From contig CAZJXA010000130.1 in assembly GCA_964549785.1 (NCBI GenBank), positions 1 to 9,137 of the forward strand: DNA of 9,137 bases. The letters run 5' to 3'. Both the position numbers and the translations under genes were made by a program. Source of the stretch: JBEIUO01 sp964549785. GTDB taxonomy: Bacteria > Planctomycetota > Phycisphaerae > Phycisphaerales > UBA1924. The notes beneath the pieces are model-generated. The model saw only the letters and a list, made by a program, of their open reading frames with translations, searched no databases and had not been told where the DNA came from. Of the stretch, positions 1-8,500 are shown piece by piece (positions within the stretch are counted from its first letter, which is position 1; the number at the start of each line of letters is the position of its first letter).

Positions 1-745
1 GCCCCTCACAGTCCGGGCCGCCCCCCGTCGCCATAAGCGCCGCCGCGTCGTGCAGCGAACCGCCCTTGATCCCCGCAACGATCACTTCACGCGACACGAT
101 CGTGCGGGCCGCAGCGGCATCAAATTCCGATGCTTCAGTCACAATGATCCGGGCCCGCGGCCGCACAAGCCCCGCCGCCGTTGCAAACACATCGGGGGAC
201 CCGAATCCCCCGATCACCACGACGTCCTGATCACCCCGCAGGCCCGCATCAGCCAGCCCGCGATGACGGATCCCCCAGCGGTCGCAGCGTTCGAGATCGC
301 AATCATCCGTGGCCAGCACCCGCACCCGTGGCGCAACTCGGGCCAGAAGTTGGGCCGTCAGTAGTGTGCACGCGTCGGACCCGAGCAACGTGATAAGTGT
401 CGAGGGCCCTGCCGCGGCGAACTGCGCAATCCGGCTGGCCCGAGCCACCAACCCGACAAACGCGGCCTGCTCGATATCCACCGAAGAATCAATCCGGACC
501 GCATTCGAGCCGTCAATTGGCCCGCCGCGATTCGGCGCTTCGCAATGGTCGATCAGGCCGCTGGCGCACCACCGGCACGACCGGCACGGCATGGCCCCCG
601 ACCACGCCCACAGCCCGTCCCTCCGGCCGTTGCGGTGCAACACGGGCACCCCGGCTCCGCAACCGGTTTCGTGTAGCCACGCGGCGGGTTGCCAAGAGTC
701 CTCTCCGACCGGCGGTAACGAAGGTGTCCGGCCGGAGTGTGGCAT
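1..745 (-). CDS. Divergent medium-chain dehydrogenase/reductase (zinc alcohol dehydrogenase-like), 3' end outside window
   Basis: The frame opens at an ATG read from 745 and stays open to the left edge, giving 248 residues with no stop; a TAG lies in frame just upstream (757-755), so no longer start is possible. Seen: a CxxCxxCx7C motif at residues 54, 57, 60 and 68, the classic structural-zinc lobe of the MDR family, preceded 29 residues earlier by His-Glu (25-26) at the spacing of the family GHE motif. Residues 113-205 follow the MDR cofactor domain pattern, including DVVVIGGFGSPDVF (174-187) and LVRPRARIIV (193-202). Oddities: the usual glycine loop GxGxxG reads GSDACT (122-127), and only about 24 residues precede His-Glu where about 60 are usual, so the GxCGxD catalytic-zinc segment is absent. 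It may bind a different ligand or be a decaying gene. It is divergent from dnaB. Family call is fairly firm; substrate unknown. Confidence 0.74.
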   Translation of the reverse strand, partial: MPHSGRTPSLPPVGEDSWQPAAWLHETGCGAGVPVLHRNGRRDGLWAWSGAMPCRSCRWCASGLIDHCEAPNRGGPIDGSNAVRIDSSVDIEQAAFVGLVARASRIAQFAAAGPSTLITLLGSDACTLLTAQLLARVAPRVRVLATDDCDLERCDRWGIRHRGLADAGLRGDQDVVVIGGFGSPDVFATAAGLVRPRARIIVTEASEFDAAAARTIVSREVIVAGIKGGSLHDAAALMATGGGPDCEG

Positions 746-1005
746 CCGCCCAAACTATCGACACACTGCGCGGCCTCGCTGAGGAAAACCCTCGACGTTG
801 CCAACAGACGCCGAACACAAAAGGTTTCCGTGCCTTTCTCGCGCATGGCCAACGGCTTGTGCACGCTCTCTCCGTCGCGCACCCCGATTCGCGACCGTAT
901 CGCCGTGCGACCTTCACTACCATTTCCTCCACACGTTTCGCACCTTCAACATATTTGGCTGTCGCTGACGCCACTCCGCGCAGTCGCACGCAGATACTCC
1001 TCACG
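746..1005. promoter_or_regulatory. Divergent intergenic region between the dehydrogenase-like gene and dnaB
   Basis: About 260 nt separate the two divergent starts, so promoters for both directions should lie here. The least GC-rich part is about 905-965. I see no sigma-70 -35/-10 pair with acceptable spacing, no operator palindrome and no ribosome-binding site before the dnaB ATG. Open frames crossing it on both strands look like high-GC shadows with no family resemblance. The role is inferred from position only. Confidence 0.35.
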
Positions 1006-2760
1006 ATGCCAAACGACCGTTCTTCCACCGGGCCCGCTGACTCCGCCGCCGATGGCCCGACGGCCGGACCTTCCATGCCCGCAGGTCTCGCCCGCAAGCG
1101 CCGCTTTGTCCCTGATCGCGTTTCTGTAAAGTCGCTCTTCGAGCGTCAGCCCCCCCACTCCCTCGAAGCCGAAATGTCGCTACTGGGTTCGATGATCCTC
1201 GATCCCAACATCGTCGCCGACATCCTCGGATACGTCAGTTCCTCGACGGATTTCTACAAGGAAGCCCACGGCCATATCTTCCGGGCCATCATCGACGTCT
1301 ACGACCAGCGCCACTCCGGCGACCTCATCCAGTTCATCGACCTCCTCCGCGATCGCCACGTCCTGGACGAAGTCGGAGGTCAGAACTACCTCCTCGAACT
1401 TGCCAACGCCGTGCCGACGTCCGTCAACGCCCCGCACTTCGCGCGGATTGTCGCCGAAAAAGCCAAACTCCGCCGCCTCATAGACGCCGCTGGTCAGATC
1501 CTTTACGACGCCTATCACACCGGCGATCTGGGCCCCGAGGGCGCCCGCGAAGTGCTCGACAAGGCCGAAATGGCCGTCTTCGAGATCGCCCAGGAACAGA
1601 ATACCAGCGACCCGCAGAGCCTCGCTGAACTCCTCGAAATCGAGATGCGGCGAATCGACAGCCCGGAGTTTGAAGGCGATGTCTCCGGAGTTCGTTCCGG
1701 ATACACCGACCTCGACGAACTCCTCCGCGGGTTTCAACCCGGCGAACTCATCATCCTTGCGGCCCGCCCGTCAATGGGCAAAACCGCGCTGGTTCTTAAC
1801 CTCGCCGAACAGATCGCGGTCGGCGGGCTGGCGGGCGGAGAAGTCCGCAAGACTTCCCCCATCGGGCTTTTTAGCCTCGAAATGAGCAAGAATGCCATCG
1901 TGCAGCGTCTGCTCAGCGCCCGCTCGGGCGTTTCGTCGCAATCGCTCCGCGGCGGGCACTCGATCCCCGATGGCGACCTCCGCCGCCTCATCATGGCCGC
2001 GGAAGATCTCAAGGCCGCCGCCGTCTATGTAGACGATACCCCGAATCTCACCGTCCTTACCTTGCGGGCCCGCGCCCGCCGCATGGTCGCCCAGCACGGC
2101 GTCAAAATCCTGATGATCGACTACCTCCAGTTGATGACCGCTCCCGGCGCCGCCCGGGAGAGCCGTCAGGTTGAGGTGAGCGCCATCTCCCGCGGCGTCA
2201 AGGCTCTGGCCCGGGAACTCAAAATCCCCGTCATCTGCCTCTCACAGTTGAACCGCGCCAGCGAAAGCCGCGAAGGCAACCGCCCGCGAATGTCTGACCT
2301 CCGCGAATCGGGCTCCATCGAACAGGATGCCGACGTCATCATGCTCCTGCATCGCGAAGACTACTACCACGTCCAGGACGAGGACTGGAAGAACGAAAAC
2401 CCCGACAAAATCGGTATCGCCGAGGTCATTATCGCCAAACAACGAAACGGCCCAACCGGGCTGGTCAAACTGGTTTGGGATTCCAACACCACCCGCTTCC
2501 GGAGTTTCGACCCGCACAGCAACCCCGGTGGTGGTGGCTACCGCAGCCCATCCGCCGCAGCCATGGACTTCGGCGCGCCGGAAGTAAAATCCTCGCGACC
2601 GTGGACGAGTCAGGGCCCGCAAAGCGGCGGAGATCCGCCTTTCACTCCCGGCACGGGGAGCGGTGCCTTCGGCGGTCGTTCCCGCACCGGCCCCCTCAAC
2701 AATCATCGGGATGGAGGCGGGCCACAGGCGGACTCCGACCTGGGCGATATTCCCGCTTGA
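1006..2760 (+). CDS. dnaB: Replicative DNA helicase DnaB
   Basis: 584-residue hexameric helicase that unwinds duplex DNA 5'-3' at the replication fork, loads primase and drives replisome movement with ATP. Seen: a non-conserved N-terminal extension (residues 1-48), then the DnaB N-terminal domain starting PPHSLEAEMSLLGSM (49-63), a linker helix, and the RecA-like domain. The Walker A is ARPSMGKT (253-260, Lys259), Walker B is ILMIDYLQL (Asp372), SQLNR is at 413-417, and the KQRNGP segment carries the arginine finger (Arg480). Residues 502-584 form a Gly/Pro/Ser-rich, probably disordered tail ending DLGDIPA; E. coli DnaB (471 residues) lacks it. ATG 1006 is chosen because upstream in-frame sequence overlaps the divergent gene's 5' region and has no family likeness; ATG 1075 is an alternative giving a shorter extension. 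No Shine-Dalgarno is visible. The next gene begins 39 nt downstream, suggesting co-transcription. No intein is present. Confidence 0.97.
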   Translation: MPNDRSSTGPADSAADGPTAGPSMPAGLARKRRFVPDRVSVKSLFERQPPHSLEAEMSLLGSMILDPNIVADILGYVSSSTDFYKEAHGHIFRAIIDVYDQRHSGDLIQFIDLLRDRHVLDEVGGQNYLLELANAVPTSVNAPHFARIVAEKAKLRRLIDAAGQILYDAYHTGDLGPEGAREVLDKAEMAVFEIAQEQNTSDPQSLAELLEIEMRRIDSPEFEGDVSGVRSGYTDLDELLRGFQPGELIILAARPSMGKTALVLNLAEQIAVGGLAGGEVRKTSPIGLFSLEMSKNAIVQRLLSARSGVSSQSLRGGHSIPDGDLRRLIMAAEDLKAAAVYVDDTPNLTVLTLRARARRMVAQHGVKILMIDYLQLMTAPGAARESRQVEVSAISRGVKALARELKIPVICLSQLNRASESREGNRPRMSDLRESGSIEQDADVIMLLHREDYYHVQDEDWKNENPDKIGIAEVIIAKQRNGPTGLVKLVWDSNTTRFRSFDPHSNPGGGGYRSPSAAAMDFGAPEVKSSRPWTSQGPQSGGDPPFTPGTGSGAFGGRSRTGPLNNHRDGGGPQADSDLGDIPA

Positions 2761-2799
2761 TGCCGCGATTGCTCCGCACCGCTTACGATCGAGAAGCCC

Positions 2800-3012
2800 G
2801 TGAAGCCCCTCCCTGACATCGACCCCCGGAACCGAGCCGACTTCGAGGCTGCGGCGAAGCGGCCACTGCCCTTGCGCATGAAGTACGCCTTCATCAAAAC
2901 CTACAAGCCCGTGATGGACGACGCCCGATTCCGATCGTTCGACACGATGGCCGACTATCGCAAATGGTGCGAAGAAAACCTACCGAGTTGGCTGGGCTAT
3001 GGCCGCGTTTGA
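2800..3012 (+). CDS. Small hypothetical protein, likely partner of the overlapping nucleotidyltransferase
   Basis: 70-residue protein, GTG start, with a weak GAGAAG purine stretch just before it; an in-frame ATG at 2878 is a shorter alternative. I do not recognise a named domain. Seen: a basic N-terminal half (KPLPDIDPRNR, then KRPLPLRMKYAFIKTYK), no cysteine except one (in YRKWCEENLP), no histidine, no signal peptide or membrane segment, and an aromatic C-terminal segment ending SWLGYGRV. The stop lies inside the next gene, with a 14-nt overlap in another frame, which points to translational coupling and a joint role. It starts 39 nt after dnaB. The pairing of a short protein with an MNT-fold protein recalls toxin-antitoxin modules, but it lacks the R-x4-6-H motif of HEPN partners, so it is not an ordinary HEPN/MNT pair. 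That it is a real gene rests on the overlap and on protein-like composition. Confidence 0.62.
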   Translation: MKPLPDIDPRNRADFEAAAKRPLPLRMKYAFIKTYKPVMDDARFRSFDTMADYRKWCEENLPSWLGYGRV

Positions 3013-3472
3013 ATACCGCCAAGCCGCCGAGATCCGCGACATATTCGCGCGCCACGATTGCCGCTACCTCTTCATCGGAAAATCGGGGGCGATCCTCCTG
3101 GGGTACCCCGACACCACCCAAGACGCGGATATCTTCGTGCAGAAGAGCATCGAAAACGGGCTCCGCCTCGTGAGCGCCTTGCGGGAACTCGGATTCTCCC
3201 TCACCGACGCCGACGCCGACGAAATTCGCAGGGGCAAAGACTTCGTCCAACTCAAAAGCGGTCCCTTCGACCTCGATCTCATCTTCGCACCCGACGGCAT
3301 CGAATCGTTCGACCAGGCGTGGCTCCGGCGAAGCGAAGTCGATGGTTTCCCCGTCTGCGCCATTGATGACATCATCGCCAGCAAGCACGCCGCCAACCGC
3401 GTCAAGGATCGCGAATCGTTACCCCGGCTAGAGGATTTCCGCCGTTACCTCCAATCCCAGATACGCCCATGA
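2999..3472 (+). CDS. MNT-fold nucleotidyltransferase-like protein (AbiEii/DUF6036-like)
   Basis: 157 residues. Seen: the nucleotidyltransferase signature G-K-S-G (27-30) followed by the acidic pair D42-A-D44 in TTQDADIFV, and a third acidic strand FDLDLIF (Asp91, Asp93). The C-terminal part has IDDIIASKHAANRVKDRESLPRLEDF, like the K-x-A-x-R-x-KD helix at the end of AbiEii-type and related proteins. All metal-binding carboxylates are therefore present, so catalysis (nucleotide transfer to protein or RNA) is plausible. Family knowledge: such small proteins include antitoxin MntA and toxin AbiEii/MenT, as well as uncharacterised chromosomal forms. The start ATG lies inside the upstream small gene (14-nt overlap), and its TGA overlaps the pdxH ATG as ATGA, so it sits in a coupled operon. 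The fold is well supported; toxin, antitoxin or housekeeping role is not decided by the sequence. Confidence 0.84.
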   Translation: MAAFEYRQAAEIRDIFARHDCRYLFIGKSGAILLGYPDTTQDADIFVQKSIENGLRLVSALRELGFSLTDADADEIRRGKDFVQLKSGPFDLDLIFAPDGIESFDQAWLRRSEVDGFPVCAIDDIIASKHAANRVKDRESLPRLEDFRRYLQSQIRP

Positions 3473-4176
3473 CCACGCCCCCTCAACCGCTGCCACTCCA
3501 TCTGCTGAACCGCATCGTTGCTGGTGACACCCTCCCCGAGCCTCTGCCGGCGGAGCCTTTCACGCTCTTCAAGGAGTGGTTTGACGAAGCCGCGGCGAGC
3601 AGAAACGTTCCCAACCCCAACGCAATGACGCTCGCCACCGTCGAGCCCGATGGTTCCCCCTCGGCCCGCATCGTCCTCTGCCGCGGCATTTCGGTCGCCG
3701 ACGGGTGGATCGAGTTTTTCACGAACTACAAGGGTGGCAAGGGCCGGGCACTGGAGGCCAACCCGGTGGCCAGCGCGGTTTTCCATTTCGACCATTTGGA
3801 TCGTCAGGTGCGAATCTCCGGGAGCGTGACCCGGAGCCCGGCGGAATCCAGCGACCAGTACTTTGCCAGCCGCGCCTGGGAGAGTCGTCTGAGCGCGTGG
3901 GCCAGCCAGCAAAGCCATCCGCTCGCGTCCCGGGCCGAACTCGTCGAGCGGATTCCGCTGGTGATGAAGGAGTTGGGGATTACGGCAGCGGATATCGAGG
4001 CGCAAGGGAATGCCACGCCGATCCCCAGACCCCGACATTGGGGCGGGTTCCGCATTCTCGCGGCGAAATGCGAACTGTGGGTGGGAGGTCCGGGTCGGTT
4101 ACACGACCGCGCTGTTTGGACGCGGCCTGCCCCGTTCTCGGCCGACGGCTGGTCGGTCACCCGGCTCAACCCCTGA
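3469..4176 (+). CDS. pdxH: Pyridoxamine/pyridoxine 5'-phosphate oxidase
   Basis: 235-residue FMN enzyme (E. coli PdxH is 218) that oxidises pyridoxine or pyridoxamine 5'-phosphate with O2 to pyridoxal 5'-phosphate, the last step of de novo synthesis by the DXP-dependent route and of salvage. It is a cytosolic dimer. Seen: SARIVLCR (65-72), FFTNYKGGKG (83-92), FHFDHLDRQVRISG in the central barrel, YFASRAWES keeping the Tyr/Arg/Ser phosphate-binding trio, PRPRHWGGFR (186-195), Trp204, and RLHDR (210-214) holding the Arg and His of the substrate site. Two positions differ from E. coli: the substrate Lys72 is Arg72 and the FMN-contacting Arg88 is Gly90, while the next Lys is kept. It ends WSVTRLNP like family members. 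The ATG overlaps the upstream stop by 4 nt with no Shine-Dalgarno, implying coupled translation. The only realistic doubt is the effect of those two substitutions. Confidence 0.96.
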   Translation: MTTPPQPLPLHLLNRIVAGDTLPEPLPAEPFTLFKEWFDEAAASRNVPNPNAMTLATVEPDGSPSARIVLCRGISVADGWIEFFTNYKGGKGRALEANPVASAVFHFDHLDRQVRISGSVTRSPAESSDQYFASRAWESRLSAWASQQSHPLASRAELVERIPLVMKELGITAADIEAQGNATPIPRPRHWGGFRILAAKCELWVGGPGRLHDRAVWTRPAPFSADGWSVTRLNP

Positions 4177-4295
4177 ACAGGCGGCCCGTCGCCGGTTTGG
4201 GTGCAAAGCGGTAAATTGTCGCCCTCATTCGGTCGATCCACACCTGATGGGGGCCATCGGTGCCTCCCGGTGCGTTCTTTCTGAACCGGACTTTT

Positions 4296-5534
4296 ATGAA
4301 GCCGCGATCCGAACTCTCCGCCGTCGAGATCATGTTGCTTCTCGACACGCTCGGCGAACGGCTGGAGCGCGTCGGGGTTCCGAGCCAACCCGAGGTAGCA
4401 CTCAAAATCCTCGATCTTTCCTCGCGCAAGAACGCCCAGCCCAAGGACTACGCGAACGTCCTTAAAAACGATGCGGGTCTTACCGGTCGTTTGTTGAAAC
4501 TCTCCAATTCAGCGGTGTTCGCCCAGCGGCGGGCCGTGACGACGATCGACCGCGCCTGCCTCGTCCTAGGGATGGAGCGGCTGAAGTCGGTCGCGCTCGG
4601 CTTCCACTTGAGCAGGGCCGCGTCGGCCGTCGGCGGCGACAAAGCGATCGCGCGGCTTGTCTGGGGCCAGTCGGTGTACCGGGCGTGTCTGGCCTCGGAA
4701 CTGGCAAAGTTCGCCGCGCCCGGTTTGGTCGCCGAGGCGTTCGTCATCGGGATGATGATGGATGCCGGGCAGCCGCTGATGTGCGCGATCCTGGGAGATC
4801 CGTTCCGCTCGGTCGTCCTGGAAGGGCTGAACCCGGCCAAGCAGTACAGGAAAGAGTTTGAAACGCTCCCGTACACCCACGTCGATGTGATCGCCTCGCT
4901 GGCGCGGAAATGGAAACTGCCGGAGCTTCTCGCCAAGCCCTTGGAGTGGCACCACACCCGGCCCTCGGAACCTGTTCGCTCGGAACCGGTCCACCGGCTG
5001 CACCGGATCGCGTTCGGCGTCGGGATGCTCGAACTCGCGCCCAGGGTGACCGAGCGCGGCGAATCGCCGCTGGTCTCGGGCGGCGCTGGGATCGGGGCGG
5101 CGCAGCGAGTCCTGGACTTGGACGCGGCATCCGTGCAGACTGCGGTCAAGCGCTCGGTCTCGGAATACTCCGCGAACATCGATCTGTTCTCTCATATCGC
5201 CGAGGCGATGTCGAACCTTGAGGCGTTGCAAGAGCGGGTGCAACTGACGCTGGTCCACGAACTCGACGAGTCGGTGGAGCGCTCGGTGCGCCAGGAAAGC
5301 ACTGCCCAATCCGAGCGGTTTGTCATCGGCGGACAGTGCGTGGAATTGGGGCGCGAGTCGGACGGGTGGGCGGTGGCGTACCTGTTTGACTCGGGGGGGC
5401 AGCGCCTCCTGAGCCATCGCTTCGTGCCGGGGAACGAGACTTCGGAGAGCGTGGAGTCCGCGTTGGGGCTTGAGCCAGCGGCGGGCGATGATTCCGACGA
5501 ATTCCGGATGTATATCAAGTCGATCGCGGCGTAA
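4296..5534 (+). CDS. HDOD-domain protein
   Basis: 412 residues. Seen: an HDOD domain at about residues 25-240, including VPSQPEVALKILDL, LKNDAGLTGRLLKLSNSAVF, and TTIDRACLVLGMERLKSVAL. HDOD is the non-catalytic relative of HD-GYP phosphodiesterases, and the metal ligands are indeed lost: WGQS (123-126) stands where HS is expected and MMMDAG (153-158) where HD is expected. The last 150 or so residues have no domain I recognise; they include a helical stretch rich in Glu and Leu followed by an apparent beta-rich end. No signal peptide, membrane segment or receiver domain is visible. Family members act as signalling or scaffold proteins, often for chemotaxis, DNA damage or cell-cycle control; the role here is unknown. 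ATG 4296 fits the usual N-terminal lead; an in-frame GTG at 4260 would add 12 residues. It follows pdxH after 119 nt holding no clear promoter or terminator, and is convergent with mfd (28 nt gap). Confidence 0.92.
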   Translation: MKPRSELSAVEIMLLLDTLGERLERVGVPSQPEVALKILDLSSRKNAQPKDYANVLKNDAGLTGRLLKLSNSAVFAQRRAVTTIDRACLVLGMERLKSVALGFHLSRAASAVGGDKAIARLVWGQSVYRACLASELAKFAAPGLVAEAFVIGMMMDAGQPLMCAILGDPFRSVVLEGLNPAKQYRKEFETLPYTHVDVIASLARKWKLPELLAKPLEWHHTRPSEPVRSEPVHRLHRIAFGVGMLELAPRVTERGESPLVSGGAGIGAAQRVLDLDAASVQTAVKRSVSEYSANIDLFSHIAEAMSNLEALQERVQLTLVHELDESVERSVRQESTAQSERFVIGGQCVELGRESDGWAVAYLFDSGGQRLLSHRFVPGNETSESVESALGLEPAAGDDSDEFRMYIKSIAA

Positions 5535-5562
5535 AGGCACAGCGGATCGGGCGGCACCGTTT

Positions 5563-8500
5563 TCAGGCCGGGGAGAGCCTTTTTCGCAGGATCCGCAGGA
5601 GCGTGTCGGGATCCATGTAGTTTTCTGGAGGGCGAAAGTAGACCTCGCTGGGGTGGCCCGGCTCCTTGGGCGGGAGTGCGCGGACCGACGCCTCTTTCGC
5701 GATCTGGCTGCCCTTTGGCACCTTGGACAATTGAGCGACCAGCGCGGCGGGGTCTTCCAGAAGGAAGACGACGTCCTTGTCGCGGATGGTGATGGTGCGG
5801 ACCCGGAGGGCGGAAGCCAGCACTCGGAGTTCGGCGAGGTCAAAGAGTCGGAAGGACGCGCGGGGCGGTTCGCCGTAGGCGGCGGCGAGATCGGCGCGGA
5901 CCTGGGTGAGGGCGGCGACGGTGCCGGCGGTGGCGAGGCGGCGGTAGGCCTCCAAGCGGCGGAGTTCGGAGGGGATGTAGGCCCGCGGGATCGAGCCCGC
6001 GACGCCGATCTCGATGCTGGTGGAAGAGACGGGGGGCGGCCGCGGATCGTTCTTGAGATCGTGAACCGCGTCCTCAAGGAGGCGGCAGTACATCTCGTAA
6101 CCGACGGCGGCGATGTGGCCGGATTGCTCGGAGCCCAGGATGTTGCCCGCTCCGCGAATCTCGAGGTCGCGCATGGCGATCTTGAAACCGGCCCCCAACA
6201 TGCTGTACTGCTCGATGGCCTTGAGGCGCTTCTGGGCCACTTCGTTGACGGTTCGGTCGTCGGGGATGAGCAGGTAGCAGTACGCGCGGTGCTTGGAACG
6301 GCCGACGCGGCCCCGGAGTTGGTGGAGCTCGGCGAGGCCGAAGCGGTCGGCGTCTTTGACGATCATCGTGTTGGCCGAGGCGATGTCGATGCCGGACTCG
6401 ATGATGGTGGTGGAGACGAGGATGTCGGCCTCGTGCCGCACGAACTTCAGGATGACCTCCTCGAGTTCTTGCGGGTCCATCTGGCCGTGGCCGATGACGA
6501 TGCGGGCCGTCGGGGCCAGACGCCGGACGTCGTCGGCCACGCTGAGGATGTCGTGGACGCGGTTGTGGACAAAGAAAACCTGGCCTTCGCGGGCCAGTTC
6601 GCGGTCGATCGCCTGCTTCAGGCGGATGGCGTTGAAGGGGATGACCTCGGTGACGATGGCCCGGCGATCGACCGGGGCGGTCGTGAGGCTGGAAATATCG
6701 CGGATCCCGAGCATCGCCATGTGCAGCGTGCGGGGGATGGGGGTGGCCGAGAGCGTGAGGACATCGACCGTGAGCCGGAGGCGGAGGAGGCTCTCCTTGT
6801 GCTCGACGCCGAAGCGTTGCTCCTCATCGATGACGACCAAACCCAGGTCAGCAAAGCGGACGTCCTGGCTGAGGATGCGGTGGGTGCCGATGAGGATGTC
6901 GACCTGGCCTTTGCGGGCGGCGGCGAGCGTGTCGCTGACTTCTTTGGTCGACTTGAAGCGTGAGAGGCTTTCGATCCGGAAGGGGTAGCCGGCGAAGCGC
7001 GAACGAAAGGTGCGCTCGTGCTGCTCGGCCAGCACGGTGGTGGGAACGAGCACCGCGACCTGCCGGCCGAACTCCACGGCCTTGAAGGCGGCCCGGATCG
7101 CGAGTTCGGTTTTTCCGAAACCCACGTCGCCGCAGATGAGCCGATCCATCGGGCGCGAGCTGGTCATGTCTTTCTTGATCTCGGACATGGCCGCCAACTG
7201 GTCTTCGGTTTCGGTGTAGGGGAACTCGGCCTCGAACTCGGTCTGCCACTTGGTGTCGCCGGGGTACTGAATCCCCGGCATGTGCTCACGGGCGGCCCGA
7301 ACCCGCAGCAGTTCCGCGGCCAGATCGCGGACCGAGTCGGAGACTTTTTCCTTCTGGTTTTTCCACTTCTGACCGCCCATGGTTGAGAGCGGGGGCTTGC
7401 CGGCGAAGCCGCCGACGTACTTCTGCACGAGGTCGATCTGCATCGCCGGGACGTGCAGTTTGCTCTTGCTCGCGAACTCGAGGGTGAGGTATTCCTCCTG
7501 TTCCTGCACGCTCTTTTTGGCGAGGGGCTTGCTGGTTCCGGGGAGGGCGCGGGGCGCGAGCAGGGTGAGGCCGATGAAGCGGGCGATGCCGTGGTCTTGA
7601 TGGACTACATAGTCACCGGGTTGGAAATCGAGGAAGGTGTCCATCGCCCGGCCGGAGCGCAGACGCCCGGAGCGACGGCGCAGCGTGAACCGCCCGAGGA
7701 GTTCGTGGTACGGGACCAGAAGAAGCGGGAGGCCCTCTGTGGATTCGAGCGCGGTGTTGCCGGAACTGTCGGGAAGAATGACCAGGCCACGATGCAGATA
7801 GCCGACGGTGCCGGTGATTCGCGCCTGGTGCTCGGGAGCGAACTGCGTGACGAGTTCGCCGAAGCGTTGGAGTTCGCCTTCATTCTGGCAGGGGACAATG
7901 GCCCGCGAGTGCGGCGTTTCGGCGGCGAGGGAACCGAGTTCCTTGACGGCCTCGGCGGCGTCTTTCGCGAACGCCGGGAGCTGGGCAAACGGGAGCGATA
8001 TCCGGACATCGGCGGCGGAAGCGCCGGCGGAAAACTGGTTGAGTTCGGCGAGTGCGTGGAAGCGGGCTTCCAAGATTTTGAGCACGGCGGGCGGCCCATG
8101 GATGCTTCGACCGTCGCTGACGCGCTCGAAATAGCCGCGGCCCTGCTCGACGACTTCCATGGTTTCGTGCAGGAGCGCCACGGCCTCGCGCGGCAGGATT
8201 TCCAGGAAGTTGATGGTGGCGCCACCTTCGACGGCCTTGAGGTCGGCGGCGACCAGTTCGACACCTTCCACAGCGCGATCCGAGCCCATCGTTTCCAGAT
8301 CGATCTCGGTAATCCGGTCGATATCGTCACCGAAGAAATCGAGGCGGACGGGCACGCCGCTGACCACGCTCGCGGGCGCGGCGACACCGCCGGCGCTCGC
8401 CGTCCCGGGGGCGTAGACGTCGAGGATGCCGCCGCGAACCGCGAATTCGCCGGGCTCTTCGACGCTTTCGACACGGTTGTACCCGGCGGTGGCGAGCCAG

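Noticed and set aside
397..1005. In-frame upstream extension of dnaB adding about 200 residues
   Set aside because: It crosses the divergent gene's coding region, has low-complexity Arg/Pro composition and no DnaB-family likeness; DnaB proteins are completed by the ATG at 1006.
2800..3472. HEPN/MNT toxin-antitoxin pair
   Set aside because: The small protein has no histidine and so no R-x4-6-H motif; it is also much shorter than HEPN domains.
4177..4295. Possible replication origin or DnaA box (CGATCCACA) before the HDOD gene
   Set aside because: A single 7-of-9 match, no cluster and no AT-rich unwinding region.
5535..5583. Possible terminator between the convergent HDOD gene and mfd (AGGC...GCCT followed by T run at 5565-5583)
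   Set aside because: The stem is only 4 bp and lies inside the mfd coding end; too weak to call.
4566..6077. Minus-strand frame spanning the HDOD gene and mfd end
   Set aside because: Arg/Pro/Ser-rich shadow that runs through two real genes in other frames.
5470..6963. Long plus-strand open frame opposite the 3' half of mfd
   Set aside because: It lies fully antisense to a clear mfd; its Gly/Asp/Val-rich composition is typical of the shadow of a high-GC gene.
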